Source: Candidatus Hodarchaeota archaeon
GTDB lineage: Archaea; Asgardarchaeota; Heimdallarchaeia; Hodarchaeales; YT1-057
Length of the DNA stretch: 12,014 nucleotides
Reading direction: 5' to 3'
Assembly: GCA_016839955.1 (NCBI GenBank)
Contig: JAEOTI010000362.1
Span: forward strand, 1 to 12,014
A program made the position numbers and the translations under genes. This document shows positions 6,592 to 12,014 of this stretch, piece by piece (position 1 is the stretch's first letter; every line of letters starts with the position of its first letter). The notes under the pieces were generated by a model. The model had not been told where the DNA came from, ran no database searches, and was given only the letters and a program-made list of their open reading frames with translations.

Positions 6592-7446
6592 ATGACATTT
6601 TTAGCAGTGCATAGCTTTAAAGGCGGCACAGGAAAGACTAGCATTTCAGTCAACTTAGCAGCTATAACGGCAAAAAGTGGTAAAGCGGCATGTATTCTCG
6701 ATTGGGACTTTTCAGGACCTTCTTTTCATGATATTTTTGAACTATCGAATAAAACCGTTCCCTATTATCTTAATGATTTTATTGCAGGCGAATGTGAAGC
6801 AAAAGACGTATTAGTCGACATTTCTGATAAATTAGGAACTCCTGGTAAGTTTTGGGTTGGTTTTGCTAACCCCGATCCTTCTGAAATGCGTGAAATTGCC
6901 CGAAAAGGTCGAAAATGGCAAATGAGGGCACTTTCAAGAATATTCAATCTTCGACGGGATATATCAACAGATTTGAGAGTTGATTTGACTATTTTTGACA
7001 CATCACCAGGGATACATTACTCATCAATTAATGCCATAATCTCCTCAGACATAGTGATTATCGTTATGAAACCTTATAAACCTGATTTTGGGGGGACTAA
7101 ACGGATGATAAATGCTATTCATGAATCATTAGAAAAAACATCATTCCTTCTTATCAATAAAGCTCCTGTTGAGGTAGTTATGTCGCCTAGTGATACAAAT
7201 TCCTTAAAATCAAAAATCCAGGATATTTTCAAAGATTCAAAAAAAGTTGAACTCCTAGGATTAATCCCCTGTTATTGTTCTGTTGCCCAATTTGATCAAA
7301 TCATAGCTCTAGAACATGAAGGTCACCCCTTTGTAGAAATTTTACATTCTATCTTACCAAAAATAATGCCTGAAATCCCTGATACTTCCACTGATCCTTC
7401 TGAGGATGCTTCTTCTTCAACCACAAAATCAGCTGAGAGTGCTTAG
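6592..7446 (+). CDS. ParA/MinD-type P-loop ATPase
   Basis: 284 residues. The deviant Walker A motif KGGTGKT is at residues 10-16, with signature lysine K10 and catalytic K15, which places it among ParA/MinD/SegA ATPases. These cycle between ATP-bound dimers on DNA or membrane and released monomers. Walker A' is ILDWDFSG (35-42) and Walker B TIFDTSPG (133-140); a base-recognition-like segment LINKAP is at ~187-192. The last ~20 residues are a Ser/Thr/Asp-rich disordered tail. There is no clear MinD-type C-terminal amphipathic helix, so DNA rather than membrane may be its surface. The ATG at 6592 is preferred because GGGTGA lies 5 bases before it; an ATG at 6580 adds four residues. The stop is four bases before the next gene, so the two are surely co-transcribed. 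Chromosome partition is the likeliest role; cargo positioning is possible. Confidence 0.85.
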   Translation: MTFLAVHSFKGGTGKTSISVNLAAITAKSGKAACILDWDFSGPSFHDIFELSNKTVPYYLNDFIAGECEAKDVLVDISDKLGTPGKFWVGFANPDPSEMREIARKGRKWQMRALSRIFNLRRDISTDLRVDLTIFDTSPGIHYSSINAIISSDIVIIVMKPYKPDFGGTKRMINAIHESLEKTSFLLINKAPVEVVMSPSDTNSLKSKIQDIFKDSKKVELLGLIPCYCSVAQFDQIIALEHEGHPFVEILHSILPKIMPEIPDTSTDPSEDASSSTTKSAESA

Positions 7447-7450
7447 TCTA

Positions 7451-8092
7451 ATGGCAATATTGGCCCTCTATATCTTTCTCAAAGATGGAAGATGTGCTTT
7501 CTGTCAAACTTATAGTTCAGATGCACCATCTCCTGATTTTTTTGGTCCTCTTTTTGCTGCTCTTGATTCTTTTGCAAAAGCAATGGTAGGTCAAGAGATG
7601 CAAGGATTAGAGATGGGGAATATTCGTGTCCATGCTGGGGAATTTGGATTATACTATGTGCTAATGGCAACAGATCCAACTACTAAAATTCGTACGGAAA
7701 AAATCTCTGCACTCATAGATCAAATTGGTTTTAAATTCTGGGAGATGTATTTTCAGGAGATAGGCGAGTGGAACGGAAATTTAGTTCGATTTAACGCATT
7801 TGATGATATCTGTAGGAATATCGTAGATTTAAAACAAGGGAAAATTCTTCCAACAAAAGATTTGGATGCCATTTCAATAATACAACTGGACAAACCCCTA
7901 CAAGATACTGCTTTAGCACTTTTAGATAAAGGTGGTAAAGCAACTGCAGCAGAACTTGCTCATTTCACTAGTAAGAGTGAAACACAAGAAAGAAAAACTC
8001 TAGAAACTTTAGTAAGTCAGGGATACGTAGGGCGGGATCGAAAGGGAGATGAATTACAATATTTTATTGATGAAGATACAGAACAGGAATAG
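7451..8092 (+). CDS. Longin/roadblock-like domain fused to a C-terminal winged helix
   Basis: 213 residues, unrecognised as a named family. Residues ~1-130 have the pattern of a longin or roadblock-like domain: a first beta hairpin (LALYIFLKDGRCAFCQTY), a long helix (PLFAALDSFAKAMVGQ), central strands (NIRVHAGEFGLYYVLMATD) and two more helices, the second after EWNGNLVRF. Residues ~145-208 look like a winged helix (QDTALALLDKGGKATAAELA, a recognition helix, then a wing with GRDRKGDELQYFI). Longin-type domains usually bind small GTPases or membrane-traffic partners; winged helices usually bind DNA. Following a ParA-type ATPase by four bases, it is placed like SegB or ParB, so it may be the DNA-binding adaptor that activates the ATPase. 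This is inference. The frame extends back to an ATG at 7406 inside the previous gene; the ATG at 7451, with GAGAG upstream, is preferred. A loader or trafficking role is the alternative. Confidence 0.75.
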   Translation: MAILALYIFLKDGRCAFCQTYSSDAPSPDFFGPLFAALDSFAKAMVGQEMQGLEMGNIRVHAGEFGLYYVLMATDPTTKIRTEKISALIDQIGFKFWEMYFQEIGEWNGNLVRFNAFDDICRNIVDLKQGKILPTKDLDAISIIQLDKPLQDTALALLDKGGKATAAELAHFTSKSETQERKTLETLVSQGYVGRDRKGDELQYFIDEDTEQE

Positions 8093-8095
8093 ATT

Positions 8096-8416
8096 TCACG
8101 AATTCAAAGCTTGAGATAATTCTGTAGAATCTTTTATCACAATTATGTCCTCAAATGAAGCTTGAGCAGCCTCACAAGCTGTAAATAGAATCTTTAATTT
8201 GAACCCCTTTTGTCTATGAAGCTCTCGTTCTTTGTTAAGGGCTTCGAGTAAATCACCTGAGGTCGATATCATAACACAAGCTTTTTTACCGCCTAATTTC
8301 CCTTTTTTTGCAAATAATAAGGTTGAATTAGGTGAACGTTTCTTGTCTATAATTTTAAATCCGTTTTGCTCTAAAATTGCTTGAGTGGATACCTCAATGG
8401 TTGACAGTAAAACCAT
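8096..8416 (-). CDS. Conserved-looking hypothetical protein, 106 residues
   Basis: I do not recognise this family. The protein alternates helices and strands: a first helix (TQAILEQNGFKIIDKK), a strand (TLLFAKKG), a strand KKACVMIST, a helix (DLLEALNKERELHRQKGF), then two strands (KLKILFTACEA, DIIVIKD) and a short final helix. This suggests a compact alpha/beta domain. Two Cys (CVMIS and TACEA) are present but no metal-binding cluster. A nuclease-like fold is conceivable from the N-terminal pattern, yet no complete PD-(D/E)xK set can be pointed out. It starts at an ATG directly preceded by GGGAG, too close to work as a normal ribosome binding site. It ends three bases after the longin/winged-helix gene on the other strand and diverges from the DUF99 gene. 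Confidence 0.65.
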   Translation of the reverse strand: MVLLSTIEVSTQAILEQNGFKIIDKKRSPNSTLLFAKKGKLGGKKACVMISTSGDLLEALNKERELHRQKGFKLKILFTACEAAQASFEDIIVIKDSTELSQALNS

Positions 8417-8434
8417 CTCCCTTAGGTTATATTA

Positions 8435-8448
8435 TGAGATAATTCTCA
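8435..8448. promoter_or_regulatory. Inverted repeat between divergent promoters (candidate operator)
   Basis: TGAGA and TCTCA form perfect 5-bp arms around TAAT. The site lies in the 87-base space between the 106-residue gene and the DUF99 gene, over the likely promoter of the former and just upstream of the TATA box of the latter. Confidence 0.3.
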
Positions 8449-8455
8449 GCTCTTT

Positions 8456-8464
8456 CTTTAAAAG
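8456..8464 (+). promoter_or_regulatory. TATA box of the DUF99 gene
   Basis: CTTTAAAAG is a good archaeal TATA match, centred about 44 bases before the ATG at 8504. It predicts transcription starting near 8485 and a leader of about 20 bases with a weak GAAGAG ribosome binding site. Confidence 0.5.
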
Positions 8465-8503
8465 AGATTCTGATGAAAAGATCCTGTTTAATACTGAAGA
8501 GTT

Positions 8504-9097
8504 ATGAAAATGAGTCCACGATTATGGTTGACTGTAAAACCAAAGATTCCACTAGTAGGGTTTGATGATGGACGATTCACACCTAGACAACCTGCATCAA
8601 AAGTTCCAATAATTGGAGCCGTAATGAAGGGCGCTTCACATCTTGAGGGAGTTTTATATGATACAATGGATGTAGACTCTCAAGGAACAGAAGGAATAAC
8701 AGGAATAATTTCCCGTATGTTGAAAAATTCTCCGCATATAGGACAATTACGAGCAATTCTTACGTCAGGATTAACTTTTGGAGGGTTTTCTGTCCTTGAT
8801 ATTCATGAAATTTTCAACCAGCTTGGTCTTCCAATAATAGTAATAATACGACGGTATCCGGATTTTAAAAAGATTAAACAAGCACTTATTGAACATTTTC
8901 CAGATGGCGCAAAGCGATGGGATTTGATTCAACAAGCAGGAGACCCTAAAAAAATTAATTCTTCTAATATATACATACAACACGTTGGGTGTACATTCAC
9001 TACCTGTAAGCAAATTATAAAGAAATCGACGATCCAAGGTAATCTTCCGGAACCAATCCGAGTCGCTCATCTAATTGCATCTAGTCTAAAACCTTAG
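8504..9097 (+). CDS. DUF99 / UPF0215 family protein (endonuclease V-like fold)
   Basis: 197 residues, the usual length of this almost exclusively archaeal family. Family hallmarks are visible: GFDDGRF (19-25), the conserved helix and strand around LRAILTSG (82-89), TFGGFSVLDI (91-100) with D99, a strand plus RRYPDFKKI (116-124), YIQHVG (157-162), and the C-terminal PEPIRVAHLIAS (182-193). DUF99 shares the RNase H-like fold of endonuclease V, which cuts nucleic acid next to deaminated bases. D21/D22 and D99 lie where two of the metal-binding acids would be expected, but whether the family is catalytic is not settled. A DNA or RNA repair/processing role is therefore only a reasonable guess. ATGs stand at 8504 and 8510. 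The 3' end overlaps the glycosyltransferase gene by 17 bases, tail to tail. Confidence 0.88.
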   Translation: MKMSPRLWLTVKPKIPLVGFDDGRFTPRQPASKVPIIGAVMKGASHLEGVLYDTMDVDSQGTEGITGIISRMLKNSPHIGQLRAILTSGLTFGGFSVLDIHEIFNQLGLPIIVIIRRYPDFKKIKQALIEHFPDGAKRWDLIQQAGDPKKINSSNIYIQHVGCTFTTCKQIIKKSTIQGNLPEPIRVAHLIASSLKP

Positions 9098-10757
9098 AAA
9101 CGTCGTCAGAATAAGCACATTGATGTCTAATCGATGTACAAAGCGGGAGAGGGACAAGACAACATAAAGCCATGGTAATGAATAGAATAGCAACTCCAAA
9201 ATCAAATCTCAAAACAGCTATTATTCCTGTGAGAAAAAGGAATAATCCTAAAGTGAAAACAATGAAAGCATTCCGCCAAAAAGCTGTTTCAGGATTCCAG
9301 GGAATATGTTGTTTAGAAGGTTGCTCTCGACTAAAAAAGGCTTGGAGTACCGCAGAAATCAAAAAAGGAAATGCAGCAAAAGATAAAATATAAAATGGAG
9401 GAATTTCAGTAATCCGTTTTATTAAAGAGTGTTCTGATTTTTCATATACTAAACTTTGAAAGGTTTGTCCAGCATAACCAAGCCCAAATAGAAGCGGCAT
9501 GATGAGATAAAGGGGAAAACTTCCGATATATGGTCGAAACGGTCGAGAATTATCTAAAAATAATAGTGCAATACCTACTGTAAAGAATAAGGTAGCAAGT
9601 CCTGCTAAAAAAGATGAAACATCAAGAAGAAGTTCAATTCTCTTAATGATGGGAATATCGCTTGAAATAATCCGCTTGGTCCTCCATCTAAGGATCGAAG
9701 TAGCTCCATGAGCCCATCGCCAAAGTTGTGAGACTTGTTGTCGGCAGACCATAGGAGCCAAACCCCATGAACCCACCTGACTAATAAGCCTACTAGAATA
9801 ACCTTGAGAAAGGAGTATTGAAGAAGTATCAATATCTTCGATTAATGTCTCTTCTCTAAAACCTCCAATCTCCATAAGATATTTTTTTCTAAAACAACCA
9901 GAGGTCCCTGCAAAGAGAACCATCCCACGGTTATTTTTTGATAACTCAATTACTTCATAAAATTGTAGATGGAGCATTGCATTAGCTTTACTAATAATAC
10001 CTATCGTATTACGAAACCTAACTTTAGAAACTGTGTAAGCAACGTTAGACGAGTCAAAACCTTCAATAAGAACTCTTATAAGATTTTTTACTGGAACCTG
10101 GTCCGCATCCAAGACAAGTATAAACTCGCCAGATGATCTTTTTAGCCCATAGTTTAGGGCTGCTGCCTTAAAGCCTTTTATATTGAAAAAATAATGATAT
10201 TGCACACCTAATACTTTGCATTCTTCTTCTAACAATTTTGAAAGGTTTTGATCATCCCCATTATCAATTAATAGCACTTCGTAAGATTTTGGGGAGTAAT
10301 TTTGGTTCATTATTGCTTTTAGTGTGGTCATGACAATATCTAAAGAATCGTTACATGTGGGAATAAGGACTGAAACTAAAGGTAAATTCTTTTCATCTAA
10401 GGGAACAGGGCGATCTCTTGGATTAAAATGGGCATCTAATGCTCCTGCAAACATAACAAATAGATAAGCCGAAAATATTAAACCAAAACACTCGATACCT
10501 AACAAAATTAAATCTAATAGAAACCTAGGGGCATCAGGACGCCACCAAGTATATAGTTGGCCATTTAAGACTTCTGTCGCCACAAGTATTGGATCTGGAA
10601 ATGTTGTCCAACCAAAAAGCCGCATTGTTATAATCATATAAAACGAAATTGGAATATAGATCACTGTAAATAAAACTATTAAGTAAGGAAATAAGTTAAA
10701 GCCTTTAATCACCAAACGCAGAAAAATTCGCGCCAAATAATGCTTGTATGTCCGCAA
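9081..10757 (-). CDS. Membrane family 2 glycosyltransferase, cellulose-synthase-like
   Basis: 558 residues. Two membrane helices (~22-46 and ~80-107) precede a cytoplasmic GT2 domain (~125-360), and about five more helices follow (~383-401, 414-430, 455-475, 497-516, 519-540). The catalytic set of processive beta-glycosyltransferases is complete: VSVLIPTCND (128-137), the sugar-nucleotide acids near LLIDNGDD (162-169), D217-A-D219 (LVLDADQVP), the catalytic-base region IEDID (306-310) and Q344-L-W-R347-W348 (QxxRW). It should use a nucleotide sugar to build or extend a polysaccharide or glycolipid and move it across the membrane, as cellulose and hyaluronan synthases do; the sugar is unknown. 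No PilZ domain is visible. Start is TTG with AAGGA three bases upstream, and an in-frame TGA lies just before, so no earlier start exists. Confidence 0.9.
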   Translation of the reverse strand: MRTYKHYLARIFLRLVIKGFNLFPYLIVLFTVIYIPISFYMIITMRLFGWTTFPDPILVATEVLNGQLYTWWRPDAPRFLLDLILLGIECFGLIFSAYLFVMFAGALDAHFNPRDRPVPLDEKNLPLVSVLIPTCNDSLDIVMTTLKAIMNQNYSPKSYEVLLIDNGDDQNLSKLLEEECKVLGVQYHYFFNIKGFKAAALNYGLKRSSGEFILVLDADQVPVKNLIRVLIEGFDSSNVAYTVSKVRFRNTIGIISKANAMLHLQFYEVIELSKNNRGMVLFAGTSGCFRKKYLMEIGGFREETLIEDIDTSSILLSQGYSSRLISQVGSWGLAPMVCRQQVSQLWRWAHGATSILRWRTKRIISSDIPIIKRIELLLDVSSFLAGLATLFFTVGIALLFLDNSRPFRPYIGSFPLYLIMPLLFGLGYAGQTFQSLVYEKSEHSLIKRITEIPPFYILSFAAFPFLISAVLQAFFSREQPSKQHIPWNPETAFWRNAFIVFTLGLFLFLTGIIAVLRFDFGVAILFITMALCCLVPLPLCTSIRHQCAYSDDVSKVLD

Positions 10758-10796
10758 TGTTCCTTTTCAAATCCAAATGATTTTAGTAAAGTCACG

Positions 10797-10804
10797 TCAT
10801 AAAA
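10797..10804 (-). promoter_or_regulatory. Possible TATA box of the glycosyltransferase gene
   Basis: On the minus strand this reads about TTTTATGA. It predicts transcription starting near 10776, giving a leader of about 18 bases that contains the AAGGA site. The match is moderate. Confidence 0.3.
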
Positions 10805-10825
10805 CCTTTGTCAAATCCTGAATTA

Positions 10826-10838
10826 GTCTCAAAGAGAC
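10826..10838. repeat. Short perfect inverted repeat upstream of the glycosyltransferase gene
   Basis: GTCTC and GAGAC flank AAA. It lies about 25 bases upstream of the proposed TATA box and directly beyond the T-runs that end the operon upstream. It could be an operator of the glycosyltransferase gene or part of the terminator. Confidence 0.3.
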
Positions 10839-10875
10839 AAAAATATGTCTAGAAGAAAAAATAAGATAGAAAAAA
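10839..10875 (-). terminator. Multiple T-run terminator of the right-hand operon
   Basis: On the minus strand three T-runs (6, 6 and 5 bases; plus-strand A-runs at 10870-10875, 10856-10861 and 10839-10843) follow the stop codon at 10897 within 60 bases. Serial T-runs are the standard archaeal termination signal. Confidence 0.55.
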
Positions 10876-10896
10876 GTAAAGAAATTACTATCTATG

Positions 10897-11491
10897 TTAA
10901 TAATCAAATTTTGTTGTCAGGTTCCAAGAAGAAGTAGTTTTTTCAGTGGCGAAATTGTGACATTTATTTTGAAAGTAATAAACTATTTTTCCAGATTGTT
11001 TATGTTTAAGTCTTAATTTAGAAACATCTTCTCCTGAGTTATATTTGGTAATAATAGCCTTATATTGATTAGTTTTAAAAATAATATCAACTTTATTTAA
11101 ATATCTAGCACATAGAGCAACACTTTCTTCTTGAAATCCTTCTATTAATGTGTTAGAATGAGGATTTAGATCAGGATTAAGAAACCAGAAATTGTTCTGT
11201 TTTAAGGCTTAAGGATACTCCTAAAGGTAATTCGACAATTGGGGCGTTTAAGGAAGAAAAAATATCGGCTACGGTTGGAAGGTCTTGTAAAGCAAGAATT
11301 ATTTTGTTAAGTAAGTCAAATTGTAGTTGAAGGAGAAAATCATTTTGAAAGATCTGGTTAGAAAAAATTTTTAGAATATTAGAATGATTAAGATCCTTTT
11401 TAATTAATTTTTGAAAGGAAGGAAGTAGTTTAGGAGGTGTTGAAAGTGTATTAAGAGAAAGCCCATTAGTTAAAGGAGAAGGAGTATTCAT
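10897..11491 (-). pseudogene. Unrecognised protein gene with a one-base frameshift near 11200
   Basis: An ATG at 11491, preceded by GGGAG/AGGA and only four bases after the stop of the previous gene, opens a frame that ends at TAA 11177-11179 after 104 residues. A second frame, shifted by one base, is open from 11208 to the TAA at 10897-10899 (103 residues). It has no ATG or GTG start of its own, yet it has ordinary protein composition (for example GFQEESVALCARYLNKVDII). Removing one A from the AAAA at 11203-11200 joins the two into one protein of about 197 residues. So this is either a real disrupted gene, a sequencing or assembly error, or, less likely, a programmed +1 shift. No family is recognised. 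The first half is helical and Leu/Ile-rich; the second half has several beta strands and two to three Cys (ALCARY, QNKCH). Confidence 0.65.
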
Positions 11492-11495
11492 AATC

Positions 11496-12014
11496 CTACT
11501 CCCTTGGTGGTTGAAATTTTCCCCATAGAATCGGAAGTTTTTGTTTTAGAAATTGGTAAAATGATAGGAAATGTTTGTTTTTTGTTAATTTATAGTTATT
11601 GATAGTGTCAAATTTCTTCATAGAGTAATCACGATGGATATTATTGTGAAAAGTCTGAGATAGTAACCAATAAAGCGAAGTACCTTTGAAGCGTCCTTTA
11701 TTCATCAGGACAGCAATAGAAAGTAAGTCGATTTGAGGGATTTTGAAGAAAGTCTCAGTTTGAAGGGTCATATTAGCAATTTTCTTAGTTCTACCTTGGA
11801 GAAATAGGAAATCACTCTTGAGATCAAAGCCAACTGGGATAAAATTCCAGGCTTTCAGGGTCTGAAGGAATTCCTGAATAATCTTAATTTCTGAAGATTC
11901 CCATTCATTAAGGCGTATGAGTTGACCAATAGGATTACCAAATTGATCGAGTTCTTGATAGACAATACTAATGATTCTGTCTCGTGATGGATCACGACCT
12001 GTCTTTTCAATGCT
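11496..12014 (-). CDS. RNase H-fold 3'-5' exonuclease-like protein, catalytically degenerate, N-terminus missing
   Basis: The minus-strand frame is open from the right edge of the window, so the start lies outside; 172 residues are visible. They follow the layout of DnaQ/RNase H-like exonucleases: an exo I-like start (SIEKTGRDPSRDRIISIVYQ), an acidic helix region ending NFIPVGFDLKSDFLFLQGR that resembles exo II, a segment IDLLSIAVLMNKGRFKGTSL, and a C-terminal helix. In active members exo I reads D-x-E, but here the first position is S (S-I-E), and the exo III region (NNYKLTKNKHFLSFY) has no clear Asp. So it may bind nucleic acid without cutting it, or the residues are placed differently. The family assignment is from memory of the pattern and is moderate. 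It is coupled to the frameshifted gene four bases downstream. Confidence 0.6.
   Translation of the reverse strand, partial: SIEKTGRDPSRDRIISIVYQELDQFGNPIGQLIRLNEWESSEIKIIQEFLQTLKAWNFIPVGFDLKSDFLFLQGRTKKIANMTLQTETFFKIPQIDLLSIAVLMNKGRFKGTSLYWLLSQTFHNNIHRDYSMKKFDTINNYKLTKNKHFLSFYQFLKQKLPILWGKFQPPRE

Noticed and set aside
6765..7001. Minus-strand open frame opposite the ParA-type gene
   Set aside because: No motif, and the plus-strand gene has all Walker motifs in place.
8771..9070. Open frame of 99 codons on the minus strand inside the DUF99 gene
   Set aside because: The DUF99 protein on the plus strand has clear family motifs; the opposite frame has none.
9172..9393. Plus-strand open frame inside the glycosyltransferase gene
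   Set aside because: It is antisense to a membrane-helix region and Lys/Arg-rich, which is the expected shadow of hydrophobic codons.
1..12014. CRISPR array
   Set aside because: No regularly spaced direct repeats were seen anywhere in the window.

Overview
This AT-rich window looks archaeal, and most likely comes from an Asgard archaeon of the Heimdallarchaeia/Hodarchaeia type. The evidence is a DUF99 (endonuclease V-like) protein, a XerA recombinase with the typical archaeal C-terminus, small archaeal winged-helix regulators, a short leucine-rich-repeat (LRR) protein, and a longin-like protein. Several genes also have a TATA-like box about 26 bases ahead of a short or absent leader. The lineage is inferred from protein style, not from a marker gene.

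Layout. 1-810 is the 3' part of a membrane-anchored coiled-coil protein. It converges on a small LRR protein (998-1390, minus). Divergent from that is a solitary N6-adenine DNA methyltransferase fused to a specificity domain (1507-3531), which overlaps tail to tail with a small winged-helix gene (3521-3796, minus). A NUDIX hydrolase of the CoA-pyrophosphatase type follows (3941-4573), then about 500 bases without a gene, then a winged-helix regulator (5075-5365).

The middle of the window reads as a chromosome-maintenance locus. It holds xerA (5543-6421), a spacer with a 16-bp perfect palindrome and a 28-bp inverted repeat of dif-like geometry (11-6-11), a ParA/MinD-type ATPase (6592-7446), and, four bases after its stop, a longin-like/winged-helix protein (7451-8092). 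The last gene sits where a SegB- or ParB-like DNA-binding partner would be expected. I think this is the most interesting part of the window.

The right part holds an unrecognised 106-residue protein (8096-8416, minus), divergent from a DUF99 protein (8504-9097). That gene overlaps tail to tail with a membrane family 2 glycosyltransferase of the cellulose-synthase-like type (9081-10757, minus). Upstream of the glycosyltransferase on the minus strand is a two-gene operon that runs off the right edge. Its first gene is an RNase H-fold, exonuclease-like protein whose catalytic acidic residues seem to be lost (11496-12014, partial). Its second is an unrecognised protein broken by a one-base frameshift near 11200 (10897-11491). 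No tRNA, rRNA, CRISPR array or insertion sequence was seen.
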